Assembly (NCBI RefSeq): GCF_905171765.1
Contig: NC_053391.1
Span: forward strand, 191,528,559 to 191,592,558
Length of the DNA stretch: 64,000 bases
Origin: Bufo bufo
Taxonomy: Eukaryota > Chordata > Amphibia > Anura > Bufonidae
Reading direction: 5' to 3'
Of this stretch, positions 21,820 through 31,754 are shown one piece after another (position 1 is the first letter of the stretch; every line of letters begins with the position of its first letter). The notes under the pieces are model-generated. The model made no database searches. It was not told where the DNA came from and was given only the letters and a program-made list of their open reading frames with translations. A program made the translations under genes and the position numbers.

Positions 21820-21940
21820 AGAAATAAATAAGGGACAAACACTATCAGATATGTGACTGATATGACAACTGTAAAAGATGGTGATCCTAGCTTTAAATGA
21901 ACAATACATATACAATAAAATCATACATTACACTGGATTT
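21820..21940. repeat. A/T-rich tandem array, left part
   Basis: Same unit as 23792-24345 (GACAC-GGACTGATA..GTAAAAGATGGTGATC..CCTAG-TTTAA-TGAACAATA..ATAATAAAATCATA). The array was split by the SINE and Tc1 insertions that follow. Confidence 0.6.
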
Positions 21941-21959
21941 TCTTTATTTTCTGCACTTA

Positions 21960-22222
21960 TGTACGTTGCAAAGCTATATTCCGCAGCGCTTTACAGACAT
22001 CAGCATTAAGCTGTCACCAGTGGGGCTCACAATCTAAGTTACCTATCAGTATGTCTTTGGAGTGTGGGAGGAAACCTGGAGTACACGGAGGAGACACACA
22101 CAATCACGGGGGGGGAATACAAACTCCATCCAGATGTTGTCCTTGGTCGGATTTGAAGCCAGGACCCCCATCACTGCAAGGCACCAGTGCTAATCACAGA
22201 GCCACTGTGCTGACCATGGACT
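21960..22222 (-). mobile_element. tRNA-derived SINE (V-SINE-like)
   Basis: Minus strand starts CAGTGGCTCTGTGATTAGCA (box A-like), then GGCTTCAAATCC (box B-like), then the conserved body word ACTCCAAAGACATACTGATA and an AT-rich tail. The Tc1 copy 2 follows at 22227. A shortened copy on the + strand lies at 43476-43650. Confidence 0.7.
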
Positions 22223-22226
22223 TATA

Positions 22227-23789
22227 CACTGCATGCAGAATTATTAGGCAAATGAGTATTTTGACCACATCATCCTCTTTATGCATGTTGTCTTACTCCA
22301 AGCTGTATAGGCTCGAAAGCCTACTACCAATTAAGTATATTAGGTGATGTGCATCTCTGTAATGAGAAGGGGTGTGGTCTAATGACATCAACACCCTATA
22401 TTAGGTGTGCATAATTATTAGGCAACTTCCTTTCCTTTGGCAAAATGGGTCAAAAGAAGGACTTGACAGGCTCAGAAAAGTCAAAAATAGTGAGATATCT
22501 TGCAGAGGGATGCAGTACTCTTAAAATTGCAAAGCTTCTGAAGCGTGATCATCGAACAATCAAGCGTTTCATTCAAAATAGTCAACAGGGTCGCAAGAAG
22601 CGTGTGGAAAAACCAAGGCGCAAAATAACTGCCCATGAACTGAGAAAAGTCAAGCGTGCAGCTGCCAAGATGCCACTTGCCACCAGTTTGGCCATATTTC
22701 AGAGCTGCAACATCACTGGAGTGCCCAAAAGCACAAGGTGTGCAATACTCAGAGACATGGCCAAGGTAAGAAAGGCTGAAAGACGACCACCACTGAACAA
22801 GACACACAAGCTGAAACGTCAAGACTGGGCCAAGAAATATCTCAAGACTGATTTTTCTAAGGTTTTATGGACTGATGAAATGAGAGTGAGTCTTGATGGG
22901 CCAGATGGATGGGCCCGTGGCTGGATTGGTAAAGGGCAGAGAGCTCCAGTCCGACTCAGACGCCAGCAAGGTGGAGGTGGAGTACTGGTTTGGGCTGGTA
23001 TCATCAAAGATGAGCTTGTGGGGCCTTTTCGGGTGGAGGATGGAGTCAAGCTCAACTCCCAGTCCTACTGCCAGTTTCTGGAAGACACCTTCTTCAAGCA
23101 GTGGTACAGGAAGAAGTCTGCATCCTTCAAGAAAAACATGATTTTCATGCAGGACAATGCTCCATCACACGCGTCCAAGTACTCCACAGCGTGGCTGGCA
23201 AGAAAGGGTATAAAAGAAGAAAATCTAATGACATGGCCTCCTTGTTCACCTGATCTGAACCCCATTGAGAACCTGTGGTCCATCATCAAATGTGAGATTT
23301 ACAAGGAGGGAAAACAGTACACCTCTCTGAACAGTGTCTGGGAGGCTGTGGTTGCTGCTGCACGCAATGTTGATGGTGAACAGATCAAAACACTGACAGA
23401 ATCCATGGATGGCAGGCTTTTGAGTGTCCTTGCAAAGAAAGGTGGCTATATTGGTCACTGATTTGTTTTTGTTTTGTTTTTGAATGTCAGAAATGTATAT
23501 TTGTGAATGTTGAGATGTTATATTGGTTTCACTGGTAAAAATAAATAATTGAAATGGGTATATATTTGTTTTTTGTTAAGTTGCCTAATAATTATGCACA
23601 GTAATAGTCACCTGCACACACAGATATCCCCCTAAAATAGCTAAAACTAAAAACAAACTAAAAACTACTTCCAAAAATATTCAGCTTTGATATTAATGAG
23701 TTTTTTGGGTTCATTGAGAACATGGTTGTTGTTCAATAATAAAATTAATCCTCAAAAATACAACTTGCCTAATAATTCTGCACTCCCTG
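22227..23789 (+). mobile_element. Tc1/mariner element, DD37E type, copy 2 (intact)
   Basis: 1563 bp between TA dinucleotides (22225-22226 and 23790-23791). The terminal repeats share GCAGAATTATTAGGCAA. Near-identical to copy 1 at 2433-3992, and with the same mismatch between left (CACTGC) and right (CAGGGA) tips. The transposase frame is uninterrupted. Confidence 0.94.
22445..23461 (+). CDS. Tc1/mariner transposase, intact, DD37E
   Basis: 338 residues, the usual size. The N terminus (MGQKKDLTGSEKSKIVRYL ... KIAKLLKRDHRTIKRFI) is a helix-turn-helix that binds the terminal repeats. The catalytic triad is Asp in LWTDEMRV, Asp in FMQDNAPSH and Glu in DLNPIENLW. By direct count 37 residues lie between the second Asp and the Glu, so this is DD37E rather than the common DD34E. 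Ends KKGGYIGH at TGA. Start ATG lies about 220 bp inside the left end. It performs cut-and-paste transposition at TA. No stop or frameshift is visible. Confidence 0.93.
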   Translation: MGQKKDLTGSEKSKIVRYLAEGCSTLKIAKLLKRDHRTIKRFIQNSQQGRKKRVEKPRRKITAHELRKVKRAAAKMPLATSLAIFQSCNITGVPKSTRCAILRDMAKVRKAERRPPLNKTHKLKRQDWAKKYLKTDFSKVLWTDEMRVSLDGPDGWARGWIGKGQRAPVRLRRQQGGGGVLVWAGIIKDELVGPFRVEDGVKLNSQSYCQFLEDTFFKQWYRKKSASFKKNMIFMQDNAPSHASKYSTAWLARKGIKEENLMTWPPCSPDLNPIENLWSIIKCEIYKEGKQYTSLNSVWEAVVAAARNVDGEQIKTLTESMDGRLLSVLAKKGGYIGH

Positions 23790-23791
23790 TA

Positions 23792-24345
23792 CAAGTGTTA
23801 AAGAGGATCTAAATAAACCAAGTTTTAAATGACCAACAAATATGCAATAAAAGAATAAATGACACAGGACTCTGTAAAAGACTGTTCTAGAGGAACCAAG
23901 CTTTAAGTGAACAATAAATATGTATTATAATAATAATAAAGACACAGGACTGATATAACTGTTAAATATGCTGATTTAGTATGATCCTATCTTGAAGTGA
24001 AAAATAAATATATATAATAAAATCATAAAGCACACAAAACGGATACATCAACAGTAAAAAACAGAGATTCTAGATTATCCTAGTTTTAAGTGAACAATCA
24101 ATATATAATAAAATCATAAATGACACAGAACTGATAACTGAAAAAGATGGTGATCTAGGTGATCCTAGCTTTAAGTGAATAAAAATATAATAAAATCATA
24201 AATAACACAGGCTGCACCAACTACAAAAGATGGTGATTCTAGATTATTCTTGTTTTAAGTGAGCAATCAATAAATAATAAAATCATAAATGACACAGGAC
24301 TGATAAAATAACTGTAAAAAATGGTGATCTCGATAATACAAGACC
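23792..24345. repeat. A/T-rich tandem array, about 80 bp units
   Basis: Repeats of ATAATAAAATCATAAATGACACAGGACTGATA followed by GTAAAAGATGGTGATCT and CCTAGTTTTAAGTGAACAAT recur six or seven times with drift. Continues the array at 21820-21940 and runs up to the first hormone exon. Confidence 0.7.
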
Positions 24346-24580
24346 TCTGCAATTGTTATGTATAAATGTTAGTAAATAACTAAATACATAAAAAGGCATA
24401 TAATGCTGAAATACTATGGAAACAACAAAATAAAAAAATACTAGCTACCGAATGAATCAATAATATCAGTGATACTGGGTCTCAGTCTCACGCGAATAGT
24501 ATGTCTATCCTATGGTGCACAATTAATGAATAGTAATGTGATTGATACTTTATCTTTAATCATTTTCCTTTTCATTTCAG

Positions 24581-24728
24581 AGAGAGATCAGTTGCAGAGA
24601 CTCAGCTAATGCATGATACAGGAAAGATTATTGAAGAAATACATCGGCAGAGATGGCTACAAAGTTTACTGGAGACCATTCACAACCCAGGCCGAAGAAT
24701 GCTTTCAATGTTGACACACAATAAGTAA
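24581..24728 (+). CDS. PTH-family hormone exon, first copy
   Basis: A polypyrimidine acceptor (TTTTCATTTCAG, ending 24580) precedes AGAGAGATCAGTTG. In phase with the signal exon the frame reads ERSVAETQLMHDTGKII, then EEIHRQRWLQSLLETIHN, then PGRR and a short tail MLSMLTHNK to TAA. Residues match PTH position for position: S1 V2 E4 Q6 L7 M8 H9 G12 K13 at the receptor-activating end and R20 W23 L24 L28 H32 N33 in the binding helix. GRR after residue 34 is an amidation/cleavage signal. It is 7 residues different from the second copy over 37. The tail after GRR does not match the second copy. It could be an alternative last exon or a fading duplicate. Confidence 0.75.
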
Positions 24729-24847
24729 ATGAATCATTTGACACAAAGGACTATAATCAGTATGAATCATCTGATAATCTAAAAAAATTTGCATCGTAGA
24801 AACATTGGGTTGATTCATTAAGACTGGAGTGTAAAATGCTATTCTAA

Positions 24848-25809
24848 GGCCTCTTTCACACGGGCGTTGCGGGAAAAAGTGCGGGTGCATTGCGGGAACA
24901 CCCGCAATTTTTCCGCGCAAGTGCAAAACATTGTAATGCGTTTTGCACTTGCGTGAGAAAAATCGCGCATGTTTGGTACCCAAACCCGAACTTCTTCACA
25001 GAAGTTCGGGCTTGGGATCGGTGTTCTGTAAGATTGTATTATTTCCCCTTATAACATAGTTATAAGGGAAAATAATAGCATTCTGAATACAGAATGCATA
25101 GTAAACTAGCGCTGGAGGGGTTAAAAAAAAATAAAAATAATTTAACTCACCTTAGTCCACTTGATCGCGGCCCTTCTGTCTCCTTTGTTGAATAGGACCT
25201 GTGGTGAGCAATAATTACAGGACCTTTGATGACGTCACTCCGGTCATCACATGGTACGTCACATGATCTTTTACCATGGTGACGTACCATGTGATGACCG
25301 GAGTGACGTCATCAAAGGTCCTGTAATTAATGCTCACCACAGGTCCTATTCAACAAAGAAGACAGAAGGAGATGCCGGCTACACGATCAAGTGGACTAAG
25401 GTGAGTTAAATATTTTTTTTAACCCCTCCAGCGCTGTTTTACTATGCATTCTGTATTCAGAATGCTATTATTTTCCCTTATAACCATGTTATAAGGGAAA
25501 ATAATGATCGGGTCTCCATCCCGATCGTCTCCTAGCAACCGTGCGTGAAAATCGCACCGCATCCGCACTTGCTTGCGGATGCTTGCGATTTTCACGCAAC
25601 CCCATTCACTTCTATGGGGCCTGCATTGCGTGAAAAACGCAGAATATAGAGCATGCTGCGATTTTCACGCAACGCACAAGTGATGCGTGAAAATCACTGC
25701 TCATGTGAACAGCCCCATAGAAATGAATGGGTCGGTATTCAGTGAGGTTGCAATGCTTTCACCTCAAGCATCACATCCGCGCGGAATACTCGCCCGTGTG
25801 AAAGGGGCC
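24848..25809. mobile_element. MITE family 1, copy b
   Basis: Ends GGCCTCTTTCACACGGGCG and GTGTGAAAGGGGCC; TAA on the left (24845-24847), TTA on the right (25810-25812), where another MITE starts at once. Central long palindrome around CGTCACTCCGGTCATCACAT. Confidence 0.85.
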
Positions 25810-25812
25810 TTA

Positions 25813-26270
25813 GGCTACTTTTACACTAGTGTTTCTATTTTCCGGTATTTCAATCCGTCTCAATACCGGAAAAAAAAGTTTCCATTTTTTCCCCATTAAT
25901 TGTCAACGGGAACAAAACGTAACTGAACAGAACGGAATGCTCCAAAATTCATTCTGTTCCGTTTGGTTGCGTTCCCATACCGGAGAGCAAACCACAGTCA
26001 TGGGATGCAGAGCAAGACAGATCCGTCCTAACCCACAATGCAAGTCAATGGGGACGGATCTGTTTAACTCTGACACTATCTGACAAAATAAAAAACGGAT
26101 CCATCCCCCATTGACTTTCAATGGAGTTCATGACGGATCTGTCTTGGCTATGTTAAAGATAATACTACCGGATCCGTTCATAACGGATACAGATGGTTGT
26201 ATTATCAGTAACGGGAGCATTTTTGCTGAACCCTGCTGGATCCAGAAAACACGCTAGTGTGAAAGTAGCC
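25813..26270. mobile_element. MITE family 2, copy a
   Basis: Ends GGCTACTTTTACACTAG and CTAGTGTGAAAGTAGCC, TTA at 25810-25812 and 26271-26273. No coding capacity. A related copy lies at 48552-49049. Confidence 0.87.
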
Positions 26271-26352
26271 TTAATTAGATGCTGTGCTGGCATAAGATGC
26301 CCCAAAATCACAGATTTCAAGTTTAATTGATGCCAGTTTTCTGGCTAAATAA

Positions 26353-26750
26353 TGCTCATGCACACGACGGTACTGGCCCAGTGCCCGTGCTGTGGACAGC
26401 AAATAGCGGTCAACAATGCAAGGGCACTGGCCACGTGCATTCTATATTGCAGTCTGGACTCACTGACTTGAATGGGTCCGCGATCTGCAAGACACGGCCA
26501 AAGATAGAAGATGTTCTATCTTTTTGTGGTGCGGAGGCACAGACTCAAAAGCCAGCAAAAGCATTTCTTAGTACGTCAGTAGGATTCCGATCCGTGCCTT
26601 CACTCTGAAAAAGATAGGTGAAGTCCTATCTTTGGTCGTATCTTGCGGATGGTGGACCTATTCATGTCAATGGGACCCCATCCGTAGCATACTTTATATT
26701 GCGGACCCGCCATGTATGGCATTGAGCCAGTACGGTCATGCATGAGCCCT
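26353..26750. mobile_element. MITE with CTCATGCACACGAC ends
   Basis: Left end GCTCATGCACACGACGGTAC and right end GTACGGTCATGCATGAGCCC are inverted; TAA flanks at 26350-26352 and 26751-26753. The same terminal word appears at 16733, the candidate left end of the Harbinger element. Confidence 0.8.
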
Positions 26751-27088
26751 TAAACCGTCATACTGTGCAGGGCCCACACTCTCCTGCCCACTTTTTAGAA
26801 AACGAGCAAGAAGTCACAATTTCTTTGTGCAAAAGGGGGCTTGCACAAATAAATTAGAAAACTGGCATAGAACCGTCAATAAATTTCATCCTTAGTGTTT
26901 ATAGTACTAACTGGTATACAAAAAGGTACAACAGGATACAAAAGATACATCCTATGTGCCTTCCTAGAGAACAAAGGGGTTGGGGAGCTTCCAATAATCC
27001 CACAACATCATCTGTCTAGTGAGACTTAGAACTTCACACACACATTAGATGGTCTATGGACCCCACCAAAAGCCAGTGTGATCTGGTT

Positions 27089-27835
27089 TAACTCCTTCGC
27101 TACCAGTGGCATGCATGTACGGCGTCGGAGCGATAAGCAAACATGGCCCCCTGCTCGCGCGTGCAGTGGGCGTCATGGCCAGCAGGTCTCAGCTGTTTCA
27201 AAAAGCAGAGACCCGCAGCTAATGACCGCGACGAGCAATAATGCCGATGGCGGTCATTAAAGCCTTTAGATGCCATGATCAACTGAGCTTCTTACCGTAA
27301 TACCACTGCGGCCAATGAGAATGCTGTCACACACTCCAAAATGGTATCAATAAAAACTACAGATTGTCCCACAAAAAATGAGCCCCCGCATAGCTCAGTA
27401 GATATAACTATAAAAAAGTTATGGGGGTCAGAATATGGTGATATAAAAAAAACTAATAAAATTTTCTCAAAGTTTACATTTATTTTTACACTATTTTGAC
27501 ATAAAAACCTATTCATATGTGGTATCATTGTAATCATACTGACCCAATGAATGAAGGGCATAGGTCAGTTTTGCAGCAAACGTAATGCTGTGGGAACAAA
27601 ACCCGTAAAACGGTGGAGGAATTCCAATTCACACCAATTGGCATTTTTTTACCGGCTTCCCACTAGATTGTATGACATATTAAATGGTGGCATTAGAATG
27701 TACAACTTGTCCTGCAAAAAATAAGCCCTCATACAGTATGTGAATGGAAAAATAAAAAAGGTATGGCTCAAGGAAGATAGTGAAGAAAAATGAAAACGCA
27801 AAAAAGAGAAAACCTCCAGTATCCTAAGGGTAATT
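27089..27835. mobile_element. Non-autonomous TTAA-type DNA element
   Basis: Starts TTTAACTCCTTCGCTACCAG and ends CCAGTATCCTAAGGGTAATT, imperfect inverted ends beside degraded TTAA. The interior (AAAATGAGCCCCCGCATAGC; GCATTTTTTTACCGGCTTCC) has no coding frame. It could be piggyBac- or Kolobok-related. It ends about 100 bp before the second hormone exon. Confidence 0.55.
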
Positions 27836-27938
27836 ACAAAAGGAGCTGGTTTTAAAAATGTAAATACTTTTCATGGGACAAACCAATAAACCTACTATAT
27901 TATGATTAATATGCTAGTTATCATCTCTTGTCTTCTAG

Positions 27939-28200
27939 AGAGAGATCAGTTGCTGAGGCTCAACTTATGCATGATAAAGGAAAAACTATTGAAGAAATAA
28001 CTCGCCAAAGATGGCTACAAAGTTTACTAGGAGCAGTTCACAACCCAGGCCGAAGAGAGGTACCGCACCTGAGGAATTTACATAGAGAAATACATGGAAT
28101 AAGTACAGAGGAGCAGCAGAGGCTGAGCCTGATGAAAAACAACAGGAATCTGCAATACCAGTCTGAAATTTCTGCATATAGTAAAAAGATGACTGAATAA
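27939..28200 (+). CDS. PTH-family hormone exon, second copy, with full-length C terminus
   Basis: Acceptor CTCTTGTCTTCTAG ends at 27938; the exon begins AGAGAGATCAGTTG, in the same phase as the first copy. The frame reads ERSVAEAQLMHDKGKTI, then EEITRQRWLQSLLGAVHN, then PGRR, and continues for 49 more residues (EVPHLRNLHREIHG ... YSKKMTE) to TAA at 28198. S1 V2 E4 Q6 L7 M8 H9 G12 K13 R20 W23 L24 L28 V31 H32 N33 match PTH. With the signal exon the precursor is 116 residues, close to PTH. AATAAA overlaps the stop. The product should be a secreted peptide acting on PTH receptors. Of the family, PTH4/PTH-L fits best (PTH-like start, PTHrP-like DKGK), but I cannot exclude an amphibian PTH. Confidence 0.82.
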
Positions 28201-30211
28201 AAATTACTAGAAATGAATTTGTTCGGTTTGACTCATATACAATTATTGTTTAGCATTATAAAATGTCATTTGAAAGGCTTGATGTTTACAGCTATGTGAT
28301 TCACAATCAATATATTAGATGGTTTGACTATAAGTGATTCAATTCCACATTTTTAAGCACATCATCTTTACTTGGCAAGACTTCGATAATTGCATAGAAC
28401 AATTCGGTCAGACCCTCAATAATCAGACACTTATGGGGTCATTTATTAAACTGGTGTAAAGTAGAACTGGCTTAGTTGCCCATAGCAACCAGATAATTCC
28501 ACCTCTCATTTTTGACAGCTCCCTTGGAAAATGTAAGGTGGAATCTGATTGTTTTTTGTTTTTTTTAAATTTTCATTTGAAAGCAAATACACACAGCCAC
28601 CATTTCCTTTATTGATGTGGTTTTGTAATCCACGGAGAACAAAATCAGTGGCAGTGTGAATGCCAGTGTGGATATCCTTTAAGGAGCAATGGGAGATGGA
28701 ATACACATTTTTCCCCTGAATTATTTAGTGGAATACATGCTAAAATCTGCATGGAAAATCTGTTGTGGCAGCATGCCCTCATAGTATAGCTCAACATCTA
28801 GAATGTAGTGGGTTGGTTAATTTTACCTACATCAGATTAATAAACAGTCAACAGAAAGGATATAGCGCTGTACAAGTGCTTAATACACAAGAATACAGGT
28901 CAATACTTTTTCCCTGTAATGTCCTCCATTATCTTAAAGCTGCTTCTGAGTGACTGTGAGACAGTTAGGGAGGAGATTCTCATCTACTTTCTGCACTCGC
29001 AGTGGATGACAGCTAGTCTCCACCTACCATGTTTTGGAGAACTGCAAACTATATATTCAACATGCACATAAAAAACCTGCTAAAAAATGCCTGCTACAAG
29101 TAATATAGTGTACAGAAATAGTGTTTTTTCTCATGTGCACACTGTACTATTGATTAATGCAAAGTCTGTTTAAAGCTCAGTGACCGTTAGTCTCTTTGGG
29201 CAAAAAATGCACAGGTTAAAAAGCCACATTTCAAATTGTACAATTGGTGGTGGAAATGTACTGCTCTTCATAGCAAATATAAGAAAAAATTCAGACAGAT
29301 TATTCAAAATGCACCTGATTTATTAAGAGAAGGGTGCCTTTTAGGATATTAGCAGCAATTCTTGCCAACTGTCAAATTCAATTGTGTTGATGCCAAATAC
29401 ATCATTATTACTAAAAGTGAGCCATTACATGCAAATGATCTGGTGCAGAGGATAGCACCCACACCCAGGGCTTAGTGGCTACATAAAAATATTTCAGTAT
29501 TCCTTGTAAAGAAAAAGACTATTATTATCCCCATATTTCACATCCTTGTAAATACTAATACACTATAGGGACATATTTTTTAGGGTTTTATTTGCAGCTA
29601 GAAAAAATATAGTGCACTGCAGAATAAAAAAAAAAAACTTTATCTTGTTATTTTCAGCAAGCAATGTAAGTGTAATAGTAAATGTATTGTATTATACTGT
29701 AATACAAAAGACTATTATTGCAAAATATGTTCATTTTGTGTAGTTTCGGTTAAACATTTCAGAGATTATACAGATACAGTATAATGTACATAAAATGGAA
29801 GTAAATTTTGTACATTTTTTTTTTTACACTGGTCCTGATTTACAACAGGTGTTATAAACTATGTCCGCATTAAGATTTCTGCTGTTGGCTATTAGAGACA
29901 ATAGACTACTTGTCAAAAGATACCTCACCCTCCCTCCCCAGCTTAAATGGAGACTTTAGTCAGAAAGGGGAATTTTTCAAACTCTTTATTTACAATTTCT
30001 GGCTGTTTTATCACTATACTGTTGAAAATCAGATACAAAATATGGTACTTTTGTAGCAGTTAGCACAGAGATAAAACTCCTATACAGATAGGTAACCCAT
30101 GATAAGTTTACTGCTACTGTGAGGGAGAAATGTTATCTGTTAGTACAATCGTATATGTAGAATTGGGATAACTGTATGACAGCTCTGTTGTTCTCTTCAA
30201 AGGCCTAGATG
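28201..30211. other. Downstream of the PTH-like gene; no gene seen
   Basis: Probably includes the 3' untranslated region. A short hairpin-type repeat lies at about 28470-28556 (ATTCCACCTCTCATTTTT against AAAATGTAAGGTGGAAT). The rest is AT-rich with no frame or element I can name. Confidence 0.45.
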
Positions 30212-31752
30212 TAGTCGTGGCCAAAAGTTTTGAAAATGACACAAATATTGGAAATTGGAAAAGTTGCTGCTTAAGTTTTTATAATAGCAATTTGCACGTA
30301 CTCCAGAATGTTATGAAGAGTGATCAGATGAATTGCATAGTCCTTCTTTGCCATGAAAATTAACTTAATCCCAAAAAAACCTTTCCACTGCATTTCATTG
30401 CTGTCATTAAAGGACCTGCTGAGATCATTTCAGTAATAGTCTTGTTAACTCAGGTGAGAATGTTGACGAACACAAGGCTGGAGATCATTATGTCAGGCTG
30501 ATTAGGTTAAAATGGCTGACTTGACATGTTAAAAGGAGGGTGATGCTTGAAATCATTGTTCTTCCATTGTTAACCATGGTGACCTGCAAAGAAACGCGTG
30601 CAGCCATCATTGCGTTGCATAAAAATGGCTTCACAGGCAAGGATATTGTGGCTACTAAGATTGCACCTCAATCAACAATTTATAGGATCATCAAGAACTT
30701 CAAGGAAAGAGGTTCAATTCTTGTTAAGAAGGCTTCAGGACGTCCAAGAAAGTCCAGCAAGCGCCAGGATCGTCTCCTAAAGAGGATTCAGCTGCGGGAT
30801 CGGAGTGCCACCAGTGCAGAGCTTGCTCCGGAATGGCAGCAGGCAGGTGTGAGCGCATCTGTTCGCACAGTGAGGCAAAGACTTTTGGAAGATGGCCTGG
30901 TGTCAAGAAGGGCAGCAAAGAAGCCACTTCTCTCCAAAAAAAACATCAGGGACAGATTGATCTTCTGCAGAAAGTTTGGTGAATGGACTGCTGAGGACTG
31001 GGGCAAAGTCATATTCTCTGATGAAGCCTCTTTCCGATTGTTTGGGGCATCTGGAAAAAGGCTTGTCCAGAGAAGAAAAGGTAAGCGCTACCATCAGTCC
31101 TGTGTCATGCCAACAGTAAAGCATCCTGAGACCATTCATGTGTGGGGTTGCTTCTCATCCAAGGGAGTGGGCTCACTCACAATTTTGCCCAAAAACACAG
31201 CCATGAATAAAGAATGGTACCAAAACACCTTCCAACAGCAACTTCTTCCAACAATCCAACAACAGTTTGGTGAAGAACAGTGCATTTTCCAGCACAATGG
31301 AGCACCGTGATAACTAAGTGGCTCGGGGACCAAAACGTTGACATTTTGGGTCCATGGCCTGGAAACTCCCCAGATCTTAATCCCATTGAGAACTTGTGGT
31401 CAATCCTCAAGAGGCGGGTGGACAAACAAAAACCCACTAATTCTGACAAACTCTAAGAAGTGATTATGAAACAATGGGTTGCTATCAGTCAGGAATTGGC
31501 CCAGAAGTTGATTGAGAGCATGCCCAGTCAAATTGCAGAGGTCCTGAAAAAGAAGGGCCAACACTGCAAATACTGACTCTTTGCATAAATGTCATGTAAT
31601 TGTCGATAAAAGCCTTTGAAACGTATGAAGTGCGTGTAATTATATTTTACTACATCACAGAAACAACTGAAACAAAGATCTAAAAGCCGTTTAGCAGCAA
31701 ACTTTGTGAAAACTAATATTTGTGTCATTCTCAAAACTTTTGGCCACGACTG
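30212..31752 (+). mobile_element. Tc1-like element, third family, decayed
   Basis: Inverted ends AGTCGTGGCCAAAAGTTTTG and CAAAACTTTTGGCCACGACT. The right flank is TA (31753-31754); the left flank is TG, probably a mutated TA. About 1.54 kb. Confidence 0.88.
30576..31576 (+). pseudogene. Tc1 transposase, broken
   Basis: Frame MVTCKETRAAIIALHKNGF starts the HTH region; WGKVIFSDEASFRLFG carries the first catalytic Asp. The second motif reads FQHNGAP, with Asn where Asp is needed. A short deletion at about 31308 brings a stop. The third motif [17 protein letters not shown] follows in another frame, and CTC-TAA at about 31455 replaces a Gln codon. Ends KKKGQHCKY. It is inactive. Confidence 0.88.
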
Positions 31753-31754
31753 TA

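Noticed and set aside
24581..24728. First hormone exon as a processed pseudogene copy
   Set aside because: It keeps an intronic pyrimidine tract and acceptor upstream and has no poly-A tail, so it is a genomic duplication of an exon.
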